A stretch of DNA of 5,106 nt, from the NCBI GenBank assembly GCA_015522385.1, contig WAMJ01000093.1:1-5106 (forward strand). Reading direction: 5' to 3'. This DNA comes from Candidatus Heimdallarchaeota archaeon. GTDB lineage: Archaea > Asgardarchaeota > Heimdallarchaeia > Heimdallarchaeales > Kariarchaeaceae. A program made the translations under genes and the position numbers. This document shows positions 1 through 5,106 of this stretch, one piece after another. Under the pieces are notes generated by a model, which did no database searches, was not told the DNA's origin, and saw only the letters and a program-made list of their open reading frames with translations. Numbering within the stretch: the stretch's first letter is position 1; the number at the start of each line of letters is the position of its first letter.

Positions 1-11
1 AATTACCATTA

Positions 12-1274
12 TTGTCAAGGTTAGATTGTGTCATTATTGACGATTCTTCATTTGTGAGAAAGATCCTTCGGGACAGTATCCAGAGGTTGAATCACAATGT
101 CGTGGCATCGTTCGGATCGGGAATTGAATTTCTCGACAAAATAAACGAGATTAAGTACGATCTTATTTTCCTTGATATTATACTTCCCAATATGACCGGA
201 ATTGAGATCCTTAAGCACATAATGGAGAAGGATCCTGAGTCCAAAGTTATAATCCTTTCTGGTCTGGCCCAGAAGGAGGTAATTTCGGTTCTCCTACAGT
301 TAGGAGCAATTGATTTTATCATGAAACCTTTCGAAGAGGAGAAACTTAGAGATGTATTCAACGCTTTGTTGACCTCCATTTCCACTCCCTCTGCAGAATC
401 ATTGTCGATAATCGAGCTCTCTTGCCATATCTTGAACCTCTTCTTCCAAGAGTTGATTAGCATATCGACAAATATCGTCGGGAGAGTAATTCAGAGCCAG
501 ATCCAATCTGTACTTGGGTCGTACCAACAGGACTATGAAGAGGTGTTCACGATTGATCCCATGGCAATGAGTATTCTTCCTGCAGACACAATGTGGGGTC
601 TCTACTCCCAAGAGGAGGTTCTCAACATCCTAAGCGAGATAGTCGAGTCTATCAAGCTTGAGCTTCAGATCCTCTACTCTGATAGCTTCGTCACTGAGCT
701 TATCAGCTCTGCGTTCCTCACTTTCTGCTCTCGTCCAAAGGTTCTCAGATACTTTGACCAGATTAATCCACAAGATCTTGGACTCCCCCCAATCCCGATT
801 CTGAAACTTGAATACGAGAATCTCTCTACACCTTCAAGTTTTAACGATTACAAGAATTCCCTTGCCATCTCGTTCTTTGTGCTAGATGACATTGGGCCGG
901 AGATGGTCTTCCACATTAACGACAAGATAATCGATGAGCAATCTGCATTCAAGTCAGCTATTTTCTATTTCACCATAGTTAGTCAAGATACATCACAGTT
1001 CTCCGGAGTATTCGGACCGCTTCCAGTATCAAGTCTGGATAACAAGGTCACAAATCTATCTGCTGTTGTTTACCTCGAAAACTTTGAGAATGGTGTACCT
1101 GCTCTTATTATAATCTTCTACAAACCTGAGGCCGAGAGGATAATTAGCGACTACAATAGAATCAATTTCATTATTAGATCCCGGATCTCCCATGCAAAAA
1201 CAAGGGATGATATTCTCAAAAGCCAGATTGCGGGAATTAGGGAAGATATTGTAAAGTTACTTGTTGATGGTTAA
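12..1274 (+). CDS. Response-regulator receiver domain fused to a C-terminal longin-like domain
   Basis: Cytosolic signalling protein of 420 residues. Residues 5-120 form a CheY-like receiver with the full phosphorylation set: acidic pair D10/D11 (VIIDDSS), phospho-acceptor D55 (LIFLDIILPNMTG), switch residue S83 (ILSG) and K105 followed by Pro (FIMKPF). It should therefore be phosphorylated by a histidine kinase, none of which is in the window. Residues about 130-265 are mostly helical and match no family I recognise. Residues about 283-395 read as a longin-like fold: strand SLAISFFVLDD, the IGPEMVF turn and strand, a helix around 308-324, strands near 348-370 and a final long helix. There is no DNA-binding or enzymatic output domain, so output is probably by protein contact, perhaps with the adjacent small GTPase. 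The start used is TTG at 12, which leaves five residues before the first strand. The frame stays open to the left edge, so the gene could begin outside the window. The receiver call is very firm; the longin-like call is moderate. Confidence 0.88.
   Translation: MSRLDCVIIDDSSFVRKILRDSIQRLNHNVVASFGSGIEFLDKINEIKYDLIFLDIILPNMTGIEILKHIMEKDPESKVIILSGLAQKEVISVLLQLGAIDFIMKPFEEEKLRDVFNALLTSISTPSAESLSIIELSCHILNLFFQELISISTNIVGRVIQSQIQSVLGSYQQDYEEVFTIDPMAMSILPADTMWGLYSQEEVLNILSEIVESIKLELQILYSDSFVTELISSAFLTFCSRPKVLRYFDQINPQDLGLPPIPILKLEYENLSTPSSFNDYKNSLAISFFVLDDIGPEMVFHINDKIIDEQSAFKSAIFYFTIVSQDTSQFSGVFGPLPVSSLDNKVTNLSAVVYLENFENGVPALIIIFYKPEAERIISDYNRINFIIRSRISHAKTRDDILKSQIAGIREDIVKLLVDG
1271..1274. other. 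Overlapping convergent stop codons (TTAA)
   Basis: The palindrome TTAA carries both stop codons: TAA of the receiver gene at 1272-1274 (+) and TAA of the GTPase gene at 1273-1271 (-). The two genes therefore meet tail to tail with a 4-bp overlap and no room for an intergenic terminator. Each transcript must terminate inside, or read into, the antisense of the other gene. This is directly visible in the sequence. Confidence 0.9.
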
Positions 1275-1867
1275 GAACTCTCTGGGAAGAAGATCTTGAG
1301 CAGTGCATTACTCATGTTCTCAAAGGCTTTCTCAACGTGCTCACCCGTCTTTGCTGAGGTCTTGATCACAAACGTCCTCCCTTCAATATCAGGATATCGT
1401 TTCTTTGTCCGCTCCCAGAATTCCTCCATCTCGTCATCACTTACCACTTGATTCTCAAGGTCGAGTTTGTTTCCAATGAGTGTCATTGGAACATCTTTCC
1501 GGTTATCGAATGATTCCCAAAAATCATCAAACCATGAATCTAGCTCCTCAAAACTTCTTCTATCTGTTAGATCGAAAATTAGGAAAAGAGCTGATGCTCC
1601 GACGAAGAATCTCTTCCTCAACGGATTGAAGGACATCTGACCCGCTAGATCCCAGATCTGAAATTCGAGGGCCACTGATTTTGATATCGGGATTCGCTTA
1701 ACTGCAAAGTCCGCGCCAAGGGTTGACATGTGGTCTTCTTTGAAATTCTCCCCAAAGTAGGCACGCCGAATACTTGTCTTTCCGACGCCAGTTTCTCCTG
1801 CGAGAATAGCTTTAGCCACGATGAGTTGGTAATTTTCATCGGATTGACCTTCATTACTTGAAGACAT
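1271..1867 (-). CDS. Rab/Ras-like small GTPase
   Basis: GTP-binding molecular switch of 198 residues, the normal size for a Rab/Ras-type protein. All G motifs are present: G1 P-loop GETGVGKTS (24-32, K30/T31), G2 switch I with T49 in STLGADF, G3 WDLAGQ (72-77) with Q77 at the catalytic position of Ras Gln61, G4 NKLD (133-136) and G5 TSAKTG (170-175). The STLGADF segment and the FDLTDRRSFEEL stretch are closer to Rab than to MglA or Arf. A hydrolysis-competent enzyme is expected. The C terminus (KIFFPESS) has no cysteine or CaaX box, so prenylation is not expected, and the short polar N terminus (MSSSNEGQSDEN) has no myristoylation glycine at position 2. The ATG start lacks a good Shine-Dalgarno but has a TATA-like element about 24-29 nt upstream, suggesting a leaderless mRNA. 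It lies 39 bp downstream of a membrane-protein gene on the same strand and converges on the receiver gene. Its targets cannot be read from the sequence. Confidence 0.95.
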   Translation of the reverse strand: MSSSNEGQSDENYQLIVAKAILAGETGVGKTSIRRAYFGENFKEDHMSTLGADFAVKRIPISKSVALEFQIWDLAGQMSFNPLRKRFFVGASALFLIFDLTDRRSFEELDSWFDDFWESFDNRKDVPMTLIGNKLDLENQVVSDDEMEEFWERTKKRYPDIEGRTFVIKTSAKTGEHVEKAFENMSNALLKIFFPESS

Positions 1868-1886
1868 TCAAACCTGATACACTTTC

Positions 1887-1899
1887 ATATAATCTTAAA
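1887..1899 (-). promoter_or_regulatory. Putative TATA-type promoter of the small GTPase gene
   Basis: On the minus strand the 39-bp gap reads TTTAAGATTATAT from 1899 to 1887, centred roughly 24-29 nt before the GTPase ATG. That is the spacing expected if transcription starts at or next to the start codon. The GTPase could then be expressed independently of the membrane-protein gene just upstream, although read-through from that gene is also possible. The call rests on sequence pattern and spacing only. Confidence 0.45.
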
Positions 1900-1906
1900 C
1901 CCTTCG

Positions 1907-2443
1907 TCACAATCGTGACTTCTGATTTAATTCATGACGTTTTTTGATGAATTTTATTAATAGGATAATTGGCAAACTATAGAAAACACCGATGAAGGGA
2001 AATGGCAACTTTGTCGTACTAGATCCCATAGCGACCTCGAAAATAACGATATCTCCATCTAGTATCTGAAAGACATCGATCACTCCTTTATTGTTGTAGG
2101 ATACGGAGGCATTGAACTTGTCATACAGTAATTTCCGGGTTAGGGCGATGTTGTCTATCTCATCCCCTTCAATGGTGATGTTTAAAGGTATGATAAAATA
2201 TGGTATGTACGGTTTCAAGTAATTGCTTAGAGAGTTCTCCGTAATCTCCAAATAATTTGGAGAGTCTATCGATGGATCTGCAGTGATACGAATTGAGAAT
2301 TGTTTGTCTGAAATCTCCAAATCATCGCGGGCATATCTCAAATCATAGGTGAACTGGTCTCCTTTCTTGACTCCCCAATCCTCTCCCGAAGCGCCTGCAA
2401 CTAGTAGAAACATCAGGATGACGATACAAACCTTTTCTCTCAT
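1907..2443 (-). CDS. Small secreted/type I membrane protein with signal peptide and C-terminal anchor
   Basis: A 178-residue protein of no recognised family. It begins with a typical signal peptide: MREK, then hydrophobic VCIVILMFLLVAG, with likely cleavage after ASG at residue 20. The mature part starts EDWGVKKGDQFTYDL, resembling openings of many archaeal extracellular proteins, and is rich in alternating beta-like stretches (about 21-145). It has two N-glycosylation sequons, N88-I-T and N111-A-S. A single membrane segment at about 147-166 is followed by a basic tail (KFIKKRHELNQKSRL), giving an outside ectodomain and a short cytosolic tail. The ATG at 2443 is preferred over the in-frame TTG at 2461: it places the basic n-region directly before the hydrophobic core, has AGAGGA 6 nt upstream, and follows a TATA-like box by about 30 nt, which would leave the TTG outside the transcript. 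It precedes the GTPase gene by 39 bp, so co-transcription is possible. The function is unknown; a sensor or adhesin-like surface role is only a guess. Confidence 0.82.
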   Translation of the reverse strand: MREKVCIVILMFLLVAGASGEDWGVKKGDQFTYDLRYARDDLEISDKQFSIRITADPSIDSPNYLEITENSLSNYLKPYIPYFIIPLNITIEGDEIDNIALTRKLLYDKFNASVSYNNKGVIDVFQILDGDIVIFEVAMGSSTTKLPFPFIGVFYSLPIILLIKFIKKRHELNQKSRL

Positions 2444-2449
2444 TCTATT

Positions 2450-2455
2450 TCCTCT
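2450..2455 (-). promoter_or_regulatory. Shine-Dalgarno-like site that decides the membrane-protein start
   Basis: The minus-strand sequence AGAGGA lies 6 nt before the ATG at 2443. It supports that ATG rather than the TTG at 2461. If transcription really starts about 26 nt past the TATA-like box at 2476-2469, the site would fall at or just before the transcript 5' end, so its actual use is uncertain. Confidence 0.4.
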
Positions 2456-2468
2456 GTGCAATGAATAG

Positions 2469-2476
2469 TATAAAAG
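2469..2476. promoter_or_regulatory. TATA-like element in the divergent promoter region
   Basis: TATAAAAG on the plus strand is CTTTTATA on the minus strand. On the minus strand its centre is about 30 nt before the ATG at 2443, good archaeal TATA spacing for a nearly leaderless membrane-protein mRNA. Read on the plus strand it would start the rightward transcript near 2499, giving a leader of about 35 nt for the gene at 2534. A second AT-rich candidate for the rightward gene is ACATATAC at 2483-2490, which would place its transcription start near 2513. Confidence 0.45.
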
Positions 2477-2516
2477 TTCTGGACATATACCGTCGATTTT
2501 CTTACAATCCGAGACC

Positions 2517-2532
2517 TATTACAAATGTAATA
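2517..2532. promoter_or_regulatory. Perfect inverted repeat, probable operator
   Basis: The 16-bp sequence TATTACAAATGTAATA has perfect 7-bp arms (TATTACA / TGTAATA) around an AA spacer and ends one base before the ATG at 2534. A two-base spacer is too short for a good RNA hairpin loop, so a DNA site for a dimeric regulator (winged-helix or ribbon-helix-helix type) is more likely. Binding there would block transcription initiation or early elongation of the rightward gene. I saw no second copy in the other gaps between genes. Confidence 0.5.
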
Positions 2533-2533
2533 A

Positions 2534-3862
2534 ATGGTGAAAAATTATTGGATCCTAGTGACTGAATCTCTATCGCAACATCTCAAAGATCGTTTCGATC
2601 GCGTGTTTGAGACAGTCACAACTGGATCTACTGGATTCATACAGGATTTTTCAGCTCAAGTTATCATCCGTGACCTTGTTGTAAATGGAGTCTCTGTTTA
2701 TGATTCACTTGACATCCTCGAGCGGATCCGCCCGAACCTCAAACCTCGAATACACACCGATAAAATAACGAAACTGGTGAATCAGACATTGTTGGAGATG
2801 GGATACACTCAGGATAATTTCCTTAACGGGGATCTAATCGATGACACAACCATTCTCTACCCTGATGGTCATAAGGAACGATTGTCATACCGTTTTGTCA
2901 AGAACTACGTTAACGAATTGCTCTCAGAATTCCACCTGTCTTCCAAAACATTCAGGTCTATCGTGGAGGAATACCACAGAATCCTCAGGGGGTTGGATGC
3001 TTCAGAGATAACAATATCCACAGTGGAACAACTGAGATCACTGATATTGAAGAATGTCCTAAATATCGATCCATGGAATAGATCAGATTCAATTGACCAG
3101 TATAATTACCTCATCAAGCAGAAGGCTTACTACATGAGACTGAAGGGGCTTCGAACAAGGGAAGAAGATATTCAAGCTCTTGTGAAGCTCTATCAGATTT
3201 CGCTTAATCTCATCCTACTGAGCAATGGATATCTCCCTGGTCTCTCAATAGGAAGTACGACTGGTCTAATCGAGAAATTAATATCCAAGATCCACACATC
3301 TACATCATCTGGGCTTTCATCAAGGGATATCCATCTGGTAGGTCGTCTGTCCAATCTCCTTGACAAGTATATCCATTTTGTGGATTCTGATACGGAGAGG
3401 ATGGGTATTGAGGAGGAACTCAGTTCCAGTCTAGATCACTTGCTCGATTTGGTCAAACTCGTACTTGACCGAGGGATAATTTCATGGTTTTTCGTGATGA
3501 GTGATGGAGGTATTGAGCTCTTCTCTACTCAAGATGGGAAAAATACAAGCCAAGTTGGTCTCCTTGTAGCAGCTGGGATGAGTGGCGTTGAAAAGTTGGT
3601 AGAAGAAATCACAGAAAACCATCCTCAGTTAATCAAACATGAAGAGGGTGTGATTATTCTTGAAAAGAGGAGAGGATACTCGGTTGTTGTTTTAGCAAAA
3701 CTTGAGTCTCCAAGCATTATCCAGTCTGTTGAGAAATTCTGTAATCTTGTGGATGCAAACCTCCTAGGTCGTTTGTTGAGCTTCAATGGGAACGTCTCCT
3801 CACTTCACGGAGATTTCATGAGTTACTTCCATCAGGCCAAGCTTCATTATCTATTTTCTTAA
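2534..3862 (+). CDS. Helical-repeat protein with C-terminal longin/roadblock-like domain
   Basis: Cytosolic protein of 442 residues without signal peptide or membrane segment. Residues about 40-90 and 105-175 look like two related helical units. The second (ILYPDGHKERLSYRFVKNYV followed by two helices and a third starting near 163) recalls an ATP-cone, the nucleotide-sensing module of ribonucleotide reductase and archaeal 2-phosphoglycerate kinase, but the match is by eye and weak. Residues about 185-310 are further helices. Residues about 314-412 fit a longin/roadblock fold: strand ISWFFVMSD, strand GIELFSTQ, long helix 338-360, strands 366-391 (including VIILEKRRG and YSVVVLAKLE), then helix 394-412. 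Such folds bind or regulate Ras-superfamily GTPases, and a Rab-like GTPase lies two genes away, so a GTPase-partner role is plausible but inferred. The ATG at 2534 is followed directly by an in-frame GTG and has no Shine-Dalgarno. A palindrome abuts the start and probably controls the gene. Confidence 0.85.
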   Translation: MVKNYWILVTESLSQHLKDRFDRVFETVTTGSTGFIQDFSAQVIIRDLVVNGVSVYDSLDILERIRPNLKPRIHTDKITKLVNQTLLEMGYTQDNFLNGDLIDDTTILYPDGHKERLSYRFVKNYVNELLSEFHLSSKTFRSIVEEYHRILRGLDASEITISTVEQLRSLILKNVLNIDPWNRSDSIDQYNYLIKQKAYYMRLKGLRTREEDIQALVKLYQISLNLILLSNGYLPGLSIGSTTGLIEKLISKIHTSTSSGLSSRDIHLVGRLSNLLDKYIHFVDSDTERMGIEEELSSSLDHLLDLVKLVLDRGIISWFFVMSDGGIELFSTQDGKNTSQVGLLVAAGMSGVEKLVEEITENHPQLIKHEEGVIILEKRRGYSVVVLAKLESPSIIQSVEKFCNLVDANLLGRLLSFNGNVSSLHGDFMSYFHQAKLHYLFS

Positions 3863-3879
3863 TTAATTGATCCAGTTTT

Positions 3880-3894
3880 CCAAATCTTTATATT
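3880..3894 (+). promoter_or_regulatory. BRE/TATA promoter of the PrsW-like gene, leaderless
   Basis: CCAAATC (3880-3886), resembling a TFB recognition element, is followed by TTTATATT (3887-3894), the best TATA box in the window. The TATA centre is about 27 nt before the GTG at 3918, so transcription should begin at or beside the start codon. This gives the protease its own promoter in the 55-bp gap after the longin/roadblock gene and supports the GTG start. Confidence 0.65.
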
Positions 3895-3917
3895 TTAATC
3901 TACATCTCCTGATTTAA

Positions 3918-5106
3918 GTGACCCAAGAAATAGAACTAGAGCAACTCGGACTTAAGACGGAGGAAGGTAATCTAAACCTCTTGATCTTTGACAAGCCTGT
4001 CTTCCTTGGAATATCGATATTTTCGATGATCACGAGTGCATCTCTCTACTATCTTGGAAATGGGTCAAGTATCTTGGCAAGATTCCTCTTTGCACTATTT
4101 GGACCGTTCCTTACTTATATATTTTTCATTTCGATAACTATTTACTTAGGCTTCGATTCTCTAAGCCAACAATTAGGGATACGGAAGATACTTGGATTTC
4201 TTGTAATTTCGGGCATAACCTCTACTGTTATCTCACTTATGCTGAATACACGAGGACAATACACTTTCATCTTTACATATGCTAGATTCTTACCAGAATC
4301 AATCACTGTTGAGGATCTGACATTCGTAGTTGTAGTTGTCATGGCACCTCTGATTGAAGAGACAATGAAGGCGCTTCCAATTCTCATCATTATGCGAGGT
4401 TTCATCCAATCATGGGGTGGGAAGGAATCTCGAATATTGAATAACTCCAGTATCTCCACACTTGCTGCGGTGATTGTTGCAGGGATGTTCACAATGCTTG
4501 AGACGTACAACTACATTCTTGGAGGAATTGATTCAGACTTCCTTACGAATGATGATGGTTGGTACTATGTTTATCAACAGATAATTATTCGGAGCCTGTC
4601 TCCACTTCACTACGTGACTGTCGCGATAGTTTCGTTCAGCGTTTTTTTCAGTCTCAGTAATTTACGAACTAAGACGATGACAAGAAGAGACCTTACACCA
4701 GTAATGGTCGGTTACGCTGCTGCACTTGCAATCCATGGATTCTGGAATTACCTTGCGTCGACAATACAGCCCACTGATCCATTATTGTTCGGTTTCTATC
4801 CGGCAAATCTGTTCGCTTTTGGTATGTTAATTCTGACTATACTACTGGCAATAATATTCTACTCTAGTAGGATTGTGACTACAGAGTGTCCATATTGTGG
4901 TCTTACACATAATCCACCATTTGATGCCAAGAGTCATTATACTGCAACCCCAATTGTTCAAATACCATCGATATCCTTCTTTCTTTGGAAGTTGAAAATG
5001 AGGAAGGTTTTCAACAATGAAAATGATACGAGGAAAATTGCAAAGGAAGGAGATATGGCCAAGGTCTTTACTTGCAACAACTGCTCATATCCAATCCCAG
5101 TATACA
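3918..5106 (+). CDS. PrsW-family glutamic intramembrane protease with zinc-ribbon tail (3' end cut off)
   Basis: An integral membrane protease that would cleave substrates within or near the membrane. At least 396 residues are visible and the frame runs off the right edge without a stop. About eight hydrophobic segments are seen (roughly 28-46, 52-77, 90-109, 133-160, 178-200, 222-246, 262-281, 290-316). The PrsW motifs are in order: EExxK as E147-E148-x-x-K151 (APLIEETMK), then E195 with Y199 (GMFTMLETYNY), R225 with H231 and T234 (RSLSPLHYVT), and HGFWN at 273-277. These are the presumed catalytic Glu and His residues, so the enzyme looks active. After the last membrane segment, C324/C327 (CPYCG) and C386/C389 (CNNC) form two CxxC knuckles about 58 residues apart, suggesting a zinc ribbon with a long insert. 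The GTG start is preceded directly by an in-frame TAA at 3915-3917 and fits the promoter as leaderless; TTG at 3981 and ATG at 4026 are less likely alternatives. The substrate is unknown. Bacterial PrsW cleaves the anti-sigma factor RsiW, which archaea do not use. Confidence 0.9.
   Translation, partial: MTQEIELEQLGLKTEEGNLNLLIFDKPVFLGISIFSMITSASLYYLGNGSSILARFLFALFGPFLTYIFFISITIYLGFDSLSQQLGIRKILGFLVISGITSTVISLMLNTRGQYTFIFTYARFLPESITVEDLTFVVVVVMAPLIEETMKALPILIIMRGFIQSWGGKESRILNNSSISTLAAVIVAGMFTMLETYNYILGGIDSDFLTNDDGWYYVYQQIIIRSLSPLHYVTVAIVSFSVFFSLSNLRTKTMTRRDLTPVMVGYAAALAIHGFWNYLASTIQPTDPLLFGFYPANLFAFGMLILTILLAIIFYSSRIVTTECPYCGLTHNPPFDAKSHYTATPIVQIPSISFFLWKLKMRKVFNNENDTRKIAKEGDMAKVFTCNNCSYPIPVY

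Noticed and set aside
92..463. Open frame of 123 codons on the minus strand
   Set aside because: It lies wholly antisense to the receiver and linker region, whose conserved motifs are unmistakable on the plus strand; the minus translation shows no recognisable domain.
399..611. Open frame of 70 codons on the minus strand
   Set aside because: It is antisense to the middle domain of the receiver protein, short and without recognisable features.
1645..1854. Open frame of 69 codons on the minus strand
   Set aside because: It is an out-of-frame shadow inside the small GTPase gene, whose G motifs fix the true frame.
1906..1919. Small inverted repeat GTCAC-AATC-GTGAC over the stop codon of the membrane-protein gene, a possible terminator
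   Set aside because: The stem is only 5 bp, overlaps coding sequence and lacks a following U-run on the minus strand, so neither terminator nor operator can be supported.
2444..2461. Six-residue N-terminal extension of the membrane protein from TTG at 2461
   Set aside because: The ATG at 2443 gives a better signal peptide, has AGAGGA at good spacing, and the TTG would lie upstream of the transcript start expected from the TATA-like box.
3859..3866. TTAATTAA palindrome at the end of the helical/longin-like gene
   Set aside because: It is a short AT-only palindrome formed by the stop codon context and expected by chance; it has no stem-loop or T-run of terminator quality.
4326..4340. GTAGTTGTAGTTGTC direct repetition
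   Set aside because: It simply encodes the valine run of the fourth membrane segment just before the EExxK motif, not a regulatory repeat.
4142..4510. Open frame of 122 codons on the minus strand
   Set aside because: It is antisense to the PrsW-like gene across the EExxK and second Glu motifs, which prove the plus frame is coding.

Overview
The window most likely comes from an Asgard-type archaeon. Three observations point there: a Rab/Ras-like small GTPase with a eukaryote-like switch I (STLGADF) and switch II (WDLAGQ); two proteins ending in apparent longin/roadblock-like domains; and archaeal-looking promoters, with TATA-like boxes about 24-30 nt upstream of start codons so that transcripts would be leaderless or nearly so. 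The DNA is moderately AT-rich and gene-dense, with no gene-free stretch longer than about 90 bp. The exact lineage (Thor-, Heimdall- or Loki-type) cannot be settled from the sequence. I see no RNA gene, CRISPR array, insertion sequence or other mobile element.

Layout from left to right. (1) 12-1274 (+) is a response-regulator receiver domain with all its phosphorylation residues, followed by a helical linker domain of no recognised family and a C-terminal longin-like domain; its 5' end may lie outside the window. (2) 1271-1867 (-) is a Rab-like small GTPase. It converges on gene 1, and the two stop codons share the palindrome TTAA. (3) 1907-2443 (-) is a small secreted or type I membrane protein lying 39 bp upstream of the GTPase on the same strand. 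(4) 2444-2533 is a divergent 90-bp promoter region with a TATA-like element usable in both directions and a perfect 7+2+7 bp inverted repeat ending one base before the next start codon. (5) 2534-3862 (+) is a 442-residue cytosolic protein with N-terminal helical repeats, weakly reminiscent of an ATP-cone, and a C-terminal longin/roadblock-like domain. (6) 3918 to the right edge (+) is a multi-pass PrsW-family glutamic intramembrane protease with a C-terminal zinc-binding tail, cut off by the window edge.

How the genes may work together (inference). Longin and roadblock folds are the usual platforms that bind or regulate Ras-superfamily GTPases, as in bacterial MglA/MglB, Rag/Ragulator and Mon1-Ccz1. 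A Rab-like GTPase between two proteins carrying such domains, one of them fused to a phosphorylatable receiver, suggests a circuit in which two-component phosphorylation feeds into a eukaryote-like GTPase switch, perhaps at the membrane. The ectodomain protein and the PrsW protease would fit membrane sensing or proteolysis but could simply be neighbours.
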